From the NCBI RefSeq assembly GCF_000975265.2, contig NZ_CP083405.1, positions 1,116,001 through 1,180,000 of the forward strand: a stretch of 64,000 bases of DNA, written 5' to 3'. Below are positions 9,544-19,935 of this stretch, piece by piece. The position numbers and the translations under genes were made by a program. This DNA is from Mycobacterium lepromatosis. GTDB lineage: Bacteria; Actinomycetota; Actinomycetes; Mycobacteriales; Mycobacteriaceae. Every line of letters begins with the position of its first letter. Position 1 is the stretch's first letter. The notes below the pieces were generated by a model. The model made no database searches, was not told the origin of the DNA, and worked only from the letters and a program-made list of their open reading frames with translations.

Positions 9544-10458
9544 TTGAACGTGGCGCGGTGGCTAGCGTGCGTCGTTCTCGCGGTCTGTCTGGCTGGATGT
9601 GTCGGGCGTCAGGTATCGGCCAATTCTAGCGATAAGCCTGGGATTTTTCAATTCGGCGGCCTGAACCGGACCTACATGCTGCACGTTCCGCCAGGTTCTC
9701 CTGTGGGCCTAGTGCTCAACCTGCATGGCGGAGGCGGCACTGGAGCTGGGCAGCAGGGTCTTACCGATTTTGACGCTGTTGCCGACGTCAACAACCTGTT
9801 GGTTGCCTATCCCGACGGTTATGATAAGAGCTGGGCCGATGGACGAGGGGCATCGCCGGCGGATCGTCGGCATGTCGACGACGTGGGTTTCTTGGTTGCG
9901 TTGGCGGCTAAACTACAGAGCGACTTCAGTGTTGCCCCCGGCCATGTCTTTGTCACCGGCATGTCCAACGGGGGTTTCATGTCCAACAAGCTGGCGTGTG
10001 ATCGTGCCGATGTGTTTGCCGCGATCGCCCCGGTGGCTGGCACGTTGGGCGTCGATGTGGCCTGCCATCCGTCGCAGCCAGTGTCGGTTATGGACGCGCA
10101 CGGAACCGATGATCCACTGGTGCCGTTCAACGGTGGGGACGTGCATGGTCGCGGCGGGGTCAGTCATGTGGTCTCGGTGACCAACATGATGGACAGGTGG
10201 CGCACGGCCGATGGGTGTCAAGGCGATCCGTCACAACAGGAATTGCCTGACGTCGGGGACGGAACATTTGTCCGCCGCTTTGATTACACCGCATGTGCGA
10301 ATTCCGCCGAGGTGGTCTTCTACAAGATCAACAAAGGCGGACACACTTGGCCGGGTGGCAAGCAATATTTGCCCAAGGTAGTCATCGGGTCCACCACGTG
10401 CGTGTTTGACGCATCGGAAGTGATCGCGCAGTTTTTCCTGACGCATGCTCGCGGCTAA
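9544..10458 (+). CDS. lpqC: Lipoprotein esterase LpqC
   Basis: Secreted, lipid-anchored alpha/beta hydrolase of the polyhydroxybutyrate-depolymerase/feruloyl-esterase type. The signal peptide ARWLACVVLAVCLAGC ends in the lipobox LAGC, predicting diacylglyceryl modification of the cysteine. The mature domain has LVLNLHGGGGTG (oxyanion region, from about residue 60), GMSNGGFMSNKLACDRAD (nucleophile elbow G-M-S-N-G), a probable acid in the DPLVPF region and a C-terminal histidine in GGHTWPGG. TTG at 9544 lies 9 bp after GAGGG; GTG at 9550 is an equally plausible start, giving about 302 residues as in M. tuberculosis. The natural substrate is unknown. Confidence 0.9.
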   Translation: MNVARWLACVVLAVCLAGCVGRQVSANSSDKPGIFQFGGLNRTYMLHVPPGSPVGLVLNLHGGGGTGAGQQGLTDFDAVADVNNLLVAYPDGYDKSWADGRGASPADRRHVDDVGFLVALAAKLQSDFSVAPGHVFVTGMSNGGFMSNKLACDRADVFAAIAPVAGTLGVDVACHPSQPVSVMDAHGTDDPLVPFNGGDVHGRGGVSHVVSVTNMMDRWRTADGCQGDPSQQELPDVGDGTFVRRFDYTACANSAEVVFYKINKGGHTWPGGKQYLPKVVIGSTTCVFDASEVIAQFFLTHARG

Positions 10459-10839
10459 TTCGATCAACCGCCGGCGCTGTTAGCGGGCCGCCACACCAGG
10501 GCCACGACGGTATATTGACTACTGGTTACCGGAAGAAATTATGCCGCAATGTATTTCCTCCCAAAAACTGATGCCTGCTTGACTCCACCCAGTTCATATC
10601 CGAAATGCGAGGTGCTACGGACACGCCAACTTCTTTGGTTCTCGCCGTCGTCGTGTTTGTTGTTCGGCAGGGGTCAGCCTTGTTTGAGCGTGGTTTTGTG
10701 CCGGCTAGACCGTGGTGGCCTGCTGGACCAATCCGGTTACGGTGATGGTCCATGGCGGCACTCGCTGGGTCATCGTCGGCAACGCGTCACACACCCGCCA
10801 CTTCAGGGTTCGCCGTCACTGCGATGTCTTGGTCCCAGT
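10459..10839. other. Unassigned region between lpqC and the lhr remnant
   Basis: About 380 bp with only short, poorly coding frames on both strands. M. tuberculosis has the DNA glycosylase gene nei here on the leftward strand; I could not recognise its MPEGD start, zinc finger or other motifs, so nei appears deleted or decayed beyond recognition. Confidence 0.45.
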
Positions 10840-13790
10840 AAGCTAGGTTTTGTGCCTAACGTTCCGCGATCCCAGCAGTGTGTTGCCTCGATATCGCGGT
10901 GTGTCCGTGTGCGATCGCCCCGCCAGTCGACAGGTGACCTCGCCGGTTGCAAGCAGCTCGTTGAGCATCACCCGAGCATAGTCACGGACCTGCGGGGTCA
11001 GCACCAGTGGGTCGATTGCCGAGGTCGGCATCCGCACCCTGGCCAACTGATCGATGGCGGACGCCAGCTCATCAAGACTGCAGTGACCTGAAAACATGTG
11101 ATGCCAGGCCGGGAGAAAGCGTGCTTAAACTGCGGTGTTCACCGGGTCGGCTTGGGCACGCAGCGCCGTCAGCGATTGTTGCCACAGAATATGCAACACG
11201 TAGGTGTCGCACTAGCTGGCCGTCAGGGCTACCAGCCGGTCCAGCACATCGGCCGTTATTCGCAGGCTGAACCGGCTTGCGCTGTGGTGAATGGGGTGCA
11301 GTGCGGGCGCGTGCGTAGCCGCCCAGTCGGCTTGCCCCGGCGGGTTAGCTACTTCCACGGTTAAGATGACAGGAACGCTGACCGGACCCGTTGCTCCGAC
11401 TCCCTCGCACAGCTGGCCGATGTCTTTCGATGGCCACCCACCAGTTGCGGCCGGCGAACGATACCTGCAGCGCGTGCCTAGCGGCGCGTAAGCTCTCCAG
11501 CCATCCACCGATGTCAGAAACCGTAGCCCGAGCGGCGACCTCAGCTGCTGTGAGCGGACCCAGCAGTCGCAGCAAATCCGCGATCGCTTCGGTGTTGCTA
11601 GTGACTCGGTCATCCAACAGGTTCTGTAACCGGCACTCGGTTGCGGTGATGACCCCGGAATCGCATAGTTCGCGCAGTTCTACGTGGCCGAGTAACTCGG
11701 TTAGTAGTGTGCTGTCCAGTGAAAATGCCGTGGCGCTCAGGAAGTGGAGTATAGTCCTCGTACATGAACGCGCCGGTGTAGCCGAACAGCAGTGACGCCG
11801 CGAACGGTGCGGGTTTCGCCGTTTTGGCCTTGCTCAATCGGACCGGGCGCAAAGCGATGCCGATCATCAGCTCGACCAGGGCGAGGGACGTCTTAAACGG
11901 CCTGCAGGCATTCCCGGACAGTCTCCAGCGCGACGGGAAAGTCAGGATATTTGCAAGTTACTTCTAGTAACTGGATGGCGCGCTGGCACTGGTGTCACAA
12001 CGGTGAGCGGCGGCCGGGGTGCCGGCGGAGCAGCAGCAGAGTAAGGGCCGCGCATTCTCGGAACCGGCACGTGAACAGCGCTGAAACGCCCACTTCTGTG
12101 GTGACAATCGGGTTGATCTCGTCGGGATCGAAGACAAACCACTTGGCGCCCTGCGGAGTATCGAAGGCCAAAACGAATGTCAAATCGGAAAGGGTGTCCG
12201 GCAATTGAACCATGATTCCACCGTCGGAGACAGTCGGCTTCTTGTCGAGTCTATAGCGTTCCCGCAGGCGCCGACCCACCGTCAGTGCGAGCGGCTCGTG
12301 TACTCGCAGCCTGTACGGTGAATATAGGATTCACCCGCCAGTTGCCAATTAGTCGCGGAATCACTCGACCGAGCAGGGTGGTGTCGGTGGGTAGTGTTGA
12401 AGTGGCGGTGCGCTGGTCGTTCAGCAACGCCCACAGGTTGGCGGTCGCTTAGTAGTCGAAATCCAAGTCAGCGCAACGCTTGCCGAATGCGTCGTGGTCC
12501 AGGCCGGCCAGCGCTCCGGTGAACACGCCGATCTTTGCGCCGAGTTAGGCTGGGTGGACGACATTATCGCTGCGTCAGAACGACAATTGGGCTGGCTGGC
12601 CTGGCGTGGGGATGACCAGAACGCGGTCGTGAGTGCTCTCGCTTATCCGCCAACTGGTGGCTCTCAGCGAGATAACGTCACCAAGGGGGTAATGCATACA
12701 CCATTTCTTCGTCTATGTCGCCTATTCGCGAAGGACTGTCCGGATAGCTGGCTATAGATACACGCTGAACAGCCCGCGATCGGGAATGACGCCGACGGAG
12801 GCGACGGCCAGCCGCTGCGCACCAGGCTGCGCGGTCAGCATGTCGGTGGTCACCTCGTAGACCAACCGCGTTCGCAGCTAGGCGAACTCGGTAGACGGGT
12901 ATTTGCCGCTTAAAAGTTCTCGGGTGGACCTCGTAGAGGCTGTGCGGCAGTACCTCGAACGGAGTGGCCTGGCTGGACGGTGTCGAACCACAAGTCGGCG
13001 TCCAAGGGCTGAAGCGCGGTTTCCGCCACGGTCTGTTGGGCCAGAATGTTGAGCGGACTGGTGGGCCATGCGCATCATCTCGACTTGGTCGGCGAGTGTC
13101 CGCTGGGCGCTGATCGTGGAACTAATCAGGTCGGCGCGGTGCTTGGGGGAACAACGCCCCACATGGTATCTTACCGACCTGATGTCTGGCCCGCCCAATT
13201 CGTTGCGGGCCGTTGGCCATCGATAGCGGTACCTTCAAGTGTTGTATCACCAGATCGATTGCGCCCGTGTCGATGACCTATTTCAAGCTAGAGGTCGCTA
13301 CCACCTCTTTGATCTGTCCGCGTTTGAGACTCTACTTCGTCCTAGGCGCGCTGCTCCTTGTTGACTGAGCTGTTTTGTGGGGGCGCGGGCCAGGCACGGG
13401 AGCGCTGAACGTCTGACCCGAGCTCAGCCCGATGCTCTGGTAGGGTAGGCGATCTCGGTGAATTCTGCCAGGGGGTACGTAAGTTGCGCTCGATGTCGAC
13501 TGCCAGCGCCTTGAGTGGCTACACGTACAGGCCCACGCGGGTTCTTGCCGGCCGGTACGGCGACGTGACAGTGGTCGCCAAACTCGCAATGGTCCACAGA
13601 AAGGCGGCCAGTGTATTACCTGAACCAGTTGGGGCGATAATTAACGTGTCATGGCCATCCGCGATGATTTCCCAGGCGCTGGCCTGCTCCGTGGTGGGAG
13701 TGTCGAAGGTGCTGGCAAACCATTCGCGGGTGATTGTGCTTGAATCGGCCCAACGAGTTTTGGGTACGGGTTCAGGGACTGATTAGGTGA
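10840..13790 (-). pseudogene. lhr: Dead large DNA helicase Lhr
   Basis: Heavily decayed remnant of the roughly 1,500-residue Lhr superfamily 2 helicase; under 3 kb remain, so large pieces are lost. Reading leftward: TREWFASTFDTPTTEQASAW (split across 13700-13750), a Walker A relic APTGSGNT with Lys replaced by Asn (near 13620), VPLSMANGPQRIGRA (near 13230), LLSGKYPSTEFA (near 12900), AGAQRLAV-type residues near 12820, GRRLRERYRLDKKPTVSDGG (near 12270), PFAASLLFGYTGAFMYED (near 11790) and DDRVTSNTEAIADLLRLLGP (near 11610), ending with LDELASAIDQLARVRMP (near 11060). Stops and frame changes occur throughout. In M. tuberculosis Lhr is a 3'-5' translocating DNA-repair helicase. Confidence 0.85.
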
Positions 13791-13868
13791 CGTAGTGCTC
13801 ACCTGGCCATGGTGCCAGCGGTGACCGACAATTCTGCAGACGACAGCGCCTCACCTGTCACCTGCGGA

Positions 13869-14541
13869 CTATTGCGGCGGCTGACGCGCGATCGCCATCG
13901 CATCGGCCAGTTCTTTAGAAATCTCGGGCACCCGGGCGATGGCGTCTAGCAGCCCATGCGCGCAGGAGTCGGCCAGGCGATCGGCGTCGGTCGATGGGTT
14001 CATGATTCGTTGTCTGCACACCTCGAACGTAAACGCCAGCCAACCGTGCACGACTATCCGCAGGTCTCGCTCGATATCCGGATGCAGCTTGGTCTTCGGT
14101 ACGACGTTCACTACATCGCCAATCCGGGACATGATGTTTTCCATCTGGCGGTTCTTGGCTTCGTCGTCAATGCCGAGCAGAACCCGGTCAGACCGGCCAA
14201 GACCGACATAGGCTGCCCACGCGGCCTCCGGATTCTGCTGGTGGTAGGCCATATAGGCCAACACCCCGACGCGCACTTCTTCGAATATGGTTAGACCAAC
14301 AGGAGGCGGAGTGTTCGTGGCAGCGTACAGTCTGGTCAGCTTCGTCCTTGACAACAGCGGCGAAGAACGCCCGCTTGTCAGGGAAGTAGTGATACATCAG
14401 CGCGCGCGACACCCCGGCACGCTCGGCGATCTCATCGATGCGGACCTTGTCATAGGGTCGCTTCCCGAACACTTCTGCTCCCAGTGCCAGCAGCTCAGCA
14501 CGCCGATCCTCGGGAGATAAACGCCTCCTGGCCGTGGTCAT
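13869..14541 (-). pseudogene. TetR-family regulator with a single frameshift (Rv3295 orthologue)
   Basis: Starts at ATG 14541 and ends at 13869. The N-terminal frame gives MTTARRRLSPEDRRAELLAL with a clean TetR helix-turn-helix (IDEIAERAGVSRALMYHYFPDK), then shifts after VVKDEAD. The next frame continues LYAATNTPPPVGLTIFEEVR through to KELADAMAIARQPPQ without another stop. One extra base near 14331-14335 (TCTGG on the + strand) accounts for the whole defect. Both halves otherwise look conserved, so the lesion is recent or could be a sequencing error. If real, the product would be a DNA-binding domain with no proper ligand domain. Target genes unknown. Confidence 0.8.
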
Positions 14542-14600
14542 GTAACAGATATTACCCATGGCAGGTCTACGGGCTGCCAGTGCGCGGCTAAGCCAAACTT

Positions 14601-15800
14601 TCACCCAAATGTTATGTTCTGTGCTAGTGGCAACTTGTCGGAGTAGTTGACGGTGTTGGTGGAGCCCCACATGTAGGTCTTCCGCGCGTCTGGACCAGAT
14701 TTCTGCCCGCTGCCGGTTTGCGTTTGCCGGTTTGCGTTCTCAACGCCGATCTTAGCGCCTGACGTGCCGATGTTGACGTTGGCGATACCGCAGTCCGATC
14801 TGTCCACGGAGCGCTCCGCCTCACGCAGGTCGATAGTGAAGATTGACGATAAAATCCATTGTGGCACAGTACTATTAAGCCAGACCGCTTTGTCAAGATT
14901 GTCTTAGGTCAGCATGTAGAGGATCGGTGCAAACGTGTCGGTGGCCACGGTGGCGGTCTATGACGGCATTCGGATCACGCCGGGCAGCAACGCATCCAGC
15001 GTCGACGGGTCGTCTATAGGCGGCTGCCTACTACGCGGAGACCAGGCGCGCCACCATGTCGTCGGCCACCGAGCGGTGTACGATCAGCCGACGCAAACTG
15101 GTGCAACGCTGACCGGCGGTGCCGGCACCGCCAAGTCTAGGTCGGCCTGCGGCGTCACTATGGCCTCGTCGTTGCCACCACCTCCAGCAACGCTCGCCCG
15201 AACGGCGTCGCGACGCGTGGACCGAATTGCTGACCCATTCGCACCGAACTGGTGGCCGGCAGCAACGCTATCCGGTGATCGTCGACCAGCTCTGTCGAGT
15301 TCGTAGCCGCCCAGAACCTAAGCTGCTTACCGTGGCTGGCGAACCGCTATCTGCGGTGGCCCGCGCAATCGGCACCTGGCAGGCCAGTCCTGTCAACGGC
15401 GTCAGCTCCGAAGGCTTCCATACCACGGTGTCACCACACACCAGTGTGATCACACCGACTACGCCAAGCGGATGCCCAGGTATCGATCAACCGATAGCCA
15501 GGGCGCTCCGATGCGCTGGTCCAGCTTTAGAGCTGACGCTACAGGACGACCGCGAATTGGCAAACGTCGATTATATTCTGGCTTTTCCAGCCGCTTAGGA
15601 AGCGTTTTGCCCACCTCGATTGTTACTGTAGTGGCGAGGTCGTTCTCGTGTGCGGTGGGTAGTTCATCGATCCGGATTACCAGGACACCGTGCACCGGCG
15701 CCGGTGTGCTTCGCCAGGACGAAAACGCCTGGTTGGTATCTGCGAATCGTCTTACTCGGGTGTGGTTTGCGTGATGGTGAACAGGACCTCGCCGTTAATC
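14601..15800 (-). pseudogene. pcd: Dead aldehyde dehydrogenase (piperideine-6-carboxylate dehydrogenase)
   Basis: Remnant of an ALDH7-type aldehyde dehydrogenase read leftward. Pieces: HGVLVIRIDELPTAHENDLA and TVTIEVGKTLPKR (near 15600-15690), LVCGDTVVWKPSELTPLT (near 15400-15450), a degenerate RALLEVV block near 15180, and a C-terminal stretch DCGIANVNIGTSGAKIG (near 14780) ending TVNYSDKLPLAQNITFG at about 14604. The family oxidises 2-aminoadipate semialdehyde/piperideine-6-carboxylate in lysine catabolism, consistent with lat and a DUF1338 gene alongside. Stops and frameshifts are present and the catalytic cysteine region is not readable. Boundaries are approximate. Confidence 0.82.
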
Positions 15801-15913
15801 GGTGTGCTGGGGGTAGGTTGCGCATGCCTGGCTTTCCCGGCGTTACGTGGGTTTCGTTCGAGCTGCCGATCGCTGTGAGGGCCCTGTTTACTCGGGTGTG
15901 TAATTCACTGTGG

Positions 15914-17086
15914 TTATAAGCGCCGCTCTTCCCCTATCGCTCCGTCCATCGCAAGCTGGTGGTGCCCCACTGCATCGTTGTCGGCGCGAGTCGACATGTT
16001 AACTGGGGTGCTTCCTTGGAGAGTGTTGCATAAAATGCTGCGAACTCGGCGGCAGGCAGGAAATTCTCTTAGACGATCGGGTCCTACGGGGCGCCACCGC
16101 GATAGTGGGCTCAGTTTTTGAGCGGCTATCTCTTCAGCAGTCGGCGGGAAGTATTTGCCCCACACTGCGACAGAGGAAGCAATTTTTCCATTGCAGCATC
16201 GTAACGTTTGCGGCTCTGCGGTGTCAGCTCAACACCGCTCACCTCGATTTCTTCGAACCGTACCTGAAACTGCCTCTGGGTGAGGATGGCTTGATACCTG
16301 GACCGTTCTAGCGAAACAGGAGTGGTTTGGCGAGTACACGAAAAGATTTCTGGTGTAACAGCATATCGGGTTCATAGGTGCGGTGCGGTACCTGGATGGC
16401 ATCGATCATGGTTATGCCATGCGCAGTCATCCTATTGTATAGACCGTCGATGTCGGGGACTCGCGGAGTCAGATGATTGATGTGGTTGGAGTCGACGCCG
16501 GCGATGTCGTCGTTAACCGCCGACGTTCGGGATAACTTTCCGTAACCAAGAATTCTCGACAGGTTCGCGCGACAGCGCGAATACCACTACCGCCTCAGAG
16601 ACGAAAGGTCGTTCCTGGATCGGTGTCGCAGTAGTCATCCCCGGCGTGAGCTGGTCTGTGGGCCAATAGTGCGGGATCGAACAGTTGACGGCGGACCAGG
16701 ATAGGTTTCTACACGGGTACGCCGGCTGGCGTCGAGGTATCGGGGGCTCGCAGATTTCTAGCATCGAGGTGAACACCCGGAACAGGTTGTTCGCCATATC
16801 ATTTACATCGATACTTCGAAAAAATATTGTCCAACAATGGAATGAGAGACTGTTCGGAACGCAGATCGTAATAGCCGGCAGGCAACATGCCGAACACTGC
16901 GAAGAGGTCAACTAAGGCGACCAATTCGGCCGGGTTGCCGACCGGATAGCGCCGTGTCGCTCGGCGGTGAACCCGCTCTATTGAACCGAGCCACCGTACA
17001 CGCCGATGGCATGCCAGGTAGTCGGAGGTGACTTGCCTGCTGACTGCAACCAGTGTGGCGTATGCGGGCACCTCGCTGGCGTACAT
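15914..17086 (-). pseudogene. Dead DUF1338 protein (2-oxoadipate dioxygenase/decarboxylase-like; Rv3292 position)
   Basis: Starts near 17086 with MYASEVPAYATLVAVSRQV and GNPAELVALVDLFAVFGM, GYYDLRSEQSLIP, then DVNDMANNLFRVFTSML (near 16790). After further frame changes come FALSREPVENSWL (near 16560) and RFEEIEVSGVELTPQSRKRYD (given as RFEEIEVSGVELTP, near 16260). The layout matches DUF1338 proteins, whose characterised members convert 2-oxoadipate to 2-hydroxyglutarate in lysine degradation. The start-side GNPxEL and FRVFTSML blocks plus the EVSGVELTPxGxxxYD block carry the assignment. Multiple stops. It abuts the lat remnant with the intervening lrpA gene missing. The function is recalled, not tested. 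Confidence 0.7.
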
Positions 17087-17094
17087 GGCTTACA

Positions 17095-18244
17095 ACTCAG
17101 CAGCGAATCGCGCAGCAGTCGCCAAGTTGCCAGCTGTATTGGGCTCATGCGGCGGTGCTGAACAAGTCCAGTAATTTCGTGTGTACTCGGTGGCAGTGGC
17201 CAACTTCGTCGAGATCTTCGCACGCTTGCTGGGTGATCTGTCCTTGCCGTATCTGTTCTTCATCGATGGTGGTGCGCTGGCGGTGGAAAACGCATTCAAG
17301 GTCGCGTTCGACTGGAAGAGTCGGCACAACGAGGCCCACGGTGTCGATCCAGTGCTGGGCACTCGGGTAGCTGCACTTGCCTGAGGCGTTTCGCTACCGT
17401 AGCGGCTACACTATGCTGTTAACCAATACAAAACCGATCGCTGTGGCCCGGTTATCGACATTCGACTGGAACGCGCATTGATGCGCCCTAATATCTAGTC
17501 CGGAACCGACCTGGGTGCGTTAGAAGTCGAATCACTGCTTCAGGTGTGCACGGCATTCGAGACTCACCCGCACGACATCGCTTACTTTCTGGCCGAGCCG
17601 ATCCACGGGGAAGGCGGCGACCGACACTTTCAGCCAGAGTTCTTTGTGGCGATGCGTGAGTTGTGCGACGAGTACGATGTGTTGCTGATTTTCGACGAGG
17701 TGCAGACCGGCTATGGGTTGATCGGAATTCCTTGGTCCTACCAACAAGTGGATGTGCAATCTGACGTCCTCGTCTTCGCCAAGAAGACGCAGGTGTGGTG
17801 CAGTCGTGACAGGTTGCCGAGTTGACGAAATTAGCTGACAACCTGTTAGCGGTCTCCTCCCGTATTAACTCGACCTGGTGGCGGCAATCGCATTGACATG
17901 GTGTGCACCCGACGGATCTTTGAGGTGATCGAGACCGAGTTGGTGTTTCGAATCTGCGGCCGAGCAGGGCAGCTACCTGCGCGCCCGGCTCGGCGAGCTC
18001 GCCGACGACTTCTCGGCACTGGTTTTCGACTCTCGCGGCCATGGCCGGATGTGTGCGTATCAACCTGCTGACTAACGCTGATCGCGACGAGGTGATCCGC
18101 CAGCTGTGGCGACTTGCGGTGATCGTGCTGCCCACCGGCAATGACGGCGTGCAGTTTCGTCCCGCCTTCCCTGTGTCACGCGTCGACAGCGACGCGGCTA
18201 TAGCGGCCGTGTGCGGTGCGTTGCAGGTGCTGACGAGGCCTTGA
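17095..18244 (+). pseudogene. lat: Dead L-lysine epsilon-aminotransferase
   Basis: Remnant of a class-III PLP aminotransferase. Readable blocks: LNKSSNF and VYSVAVANFVEIFARLLGD (near 17160-17230), LFFIDGGALAVENAFKVAFDW (as DGGALAVENAFKVAFDWKS, near 17265), HPHDIAYFLAEPIHGEGGDRH (as DIAYFLAEPIHGEGG, near 17575), LLIFDEVQTGYGL (near 17685) and a degenerate PLP-lysine block with KKTQVW (near 17780), ending ALQVLTRP at 18244. The first 80 or so codons are missing. The family removes the epsilon amino group of lysine to give 2-aminoadipate semialdehyde; with pcd and the DUF1338 gene it forms a lysine-catabolic module that is dead in full. Confidence 0.86.
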
Positions 18245-18332
18245 CAGTGGGGTCGCAAATGATTTGTTTTTTCTGGGGTTGTGGCGGCGGATCTCTGAAG
18301 CCAGAGCGACACTGTAGCGCCAGCAACCGGAT

Positions 18333-18730
18333 ATGAGGTTTGCGGGATGGATGAAGTACGTGAACGATCAGGTGGTGGTGATCATCTGGGGGCAGGAGGA
18401 CGGCGAGGTTCGCGTCGCCATCTGGTTCGCCGTTTTGGCTGCAGTCGTCGGCGTTGGCTTTCTGATCGCGGCCGCGTTATGGGTAGCACTTGCGGGGGAG
18501 CGGGTATCGACACGATGTCCTGTGACTCGCCTCAACGGACGTTGCTAGCGTTCGGAGGTCCGCTGATTTTGTTCGCCGCGGGGTTTCGTGCGTACCTACT
18601 TCGTCTGGCGCGACCGGGTTACCTGGTGGTGCTGGCAACGGCACCGGCTGGTTTTTGTTGACGCTGATAGTGTTAACGCTGTGCTTGGCTTAGCTTGGTC
18701 TTGCCGGTTCGGTAATGGCACTTTAGAACC
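18333..18730 (+). pseudogene. Dead small membrane protein (Rv3289c position)
   Basis: A frameshifted remnant with one clear hydrophobic segment (VAIWFAVLAAVVGVGFLIAA, from about 18415), then in other frames PQRTLLAFGGPLILFAAGF (near 18530-18590) and YFVWRDRVTWWCWQ (near 18595). Position between lat and usfY matches Rv3289c, which I recall as a small transmembrane protein of the sigF locus. Function unknown even in relatives. Confidence 0.6.
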
Positions 18731-18836
18731 GTCCATTCTTTCGCCCAAACCTGTTCGGCAAATTCTATCGTTGATGCTATGTCCCTGTTCTTGCGCAGGA
18801 GAAACGATGGGACGAACAAACGGGACAGGGGTAGCT

Positions 18837-19150
18837 ATGGGGAGACACCTATCGTGATTTGGTTGACCATTTGCGGCCGACGCGGGTCTTCGTTGGCGCA
18901 TCTCTGATCGACGTATTGCACTGGCCTGGTTATCTCTTGGTCGTCGTGGGCATGATCAGTAGGGTGGGTTGGCCAGTCTTGCAGTCTTCGGCACCGGACA
19001 TTATCACCAGGGCATGACAACAGGTGTGGTCGCGATCATCGTCACGTTGTTGAGCTTGGTATGGTTTGCTAGCGAGCACCGGCGGATCCACAAGATAGCA
19101 GATCGGTGGTACGCCGAACGGTCTGGATCGCCGGCTAGCTGCGACCGGTG
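18837..19150 (+). pseudogene. usfY: Dead UsfY-like membrane protein
   Basis: GDTYRDLVDHLRPTRVFVGA can be read from about 18842, then SLIDVLHWPGYLLVVVGM (near 18905), and in a shifted frame LASLAVFGTGHYHQGM and VWFASEHRRIHKIADRWYAE (near 18975-19120). The ATG at 18837 is out of frame with this reading and a second frameshift lies near 18960. UsfY is a small membrane protein cotranscribed with the SigF partner-switch genes in M. tuberculosis; its exact role is unclear. Confidence 0.75.
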
Positions 19151-19548
19151 TCCTAGCGCGATCGATTCGCGATTGTTCAGCTTTGACTCGTCTGGGGCGC
19201 CAGAATCTTTCGCTCTTTCTTAACGGGCAGTCGGAACACCTTGACGCGCTTTGCCGCCGCCACAAGTCGCCAAATCTTGCTGAAGACTGGCGGGAACCCT
19301 CATCCGTGGATTTTACCAGCCATATCGAGCGGGTAGCACTTATACACCTTGATGAGTGACCAGCGTGGTCCCGGTGATAACCGCGACGCGAAACACATTG
19401 CGCGCTCGCTTACGTATCCATCAGGTACGCTCCGTATCTGGTGGAGCACTCAGCGGCCATCGTTACTAACCGATTCGAAGGCGAGCTTCAGAGCGGGACC
19501 CGCACTGGGACTGGGAGTAATGTCAGTCGGGTTTTGCCAGGAGAACAA
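19151..19548 (+). other. Gap between usfY and rsbW remnants
   Basis: About 400 bp with no gene I can support. In M. tuberculosis a SigF-dependent promoter precedes rsbW in the equivalent place; a GGGTA word occurs near 19330, but without a matching -35-like GTTT at proper distance that I would defend. Confidence 0.35.
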
Positions 19549-19935
19549 GTGAGTGACGAGGAATTACGTCACAACGGGGGATAACGAGGGTACCGCCCCG
19601 TCGAACTGCACGTTGGTCGGTGCGATCGGCACCTTTGAAGACTTGGATTTCAGCGCTGTGGCGGTCTTGCTGCTGGCGGTAGACGAGGCGTACACACGAT
19701 TGATCCGCTCGGCAACTCAGGACGCAACGCTCGTCGTAGGTGGGTCGATCCGCGCGACGACGAATTGGTGATGGAGGCTTGCGCGGCATGCAACGCCCAC
19801 GATGTTTTGGTAGCTGGCATGTCCTGGTGTCGTTGACCGGCCATGTCCAGACTTGCCATGGCCCTATTAAACTGGCAGTGTCTTCGGCATCACGCTAACG
19901 GCACGAGGGGGCGGCTCCACGGCTTGAGCTGACGG
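19549..19935 (+). pseudogene. rsbW: Dead anti-sigma factor RsbW (UsfX)
   Basis: GTG at 19549 is a plausible original start. Readable: LVGAIGTFEDLDFSAVAVLL (near 19614), AVDEAYTRLIRSATQDATL (near 19675), then frame change, VDPRDDELVMEACAACNAHD (near 19745) and a degraded tail near 19900. This is the GHKL-type serine-kinase-like anti-sigma factor that holds SigF inactive in related species. The first frame stops at 19771. It precedes the sigF remnant as in M. tuberculosis. Confidence 0.82.
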
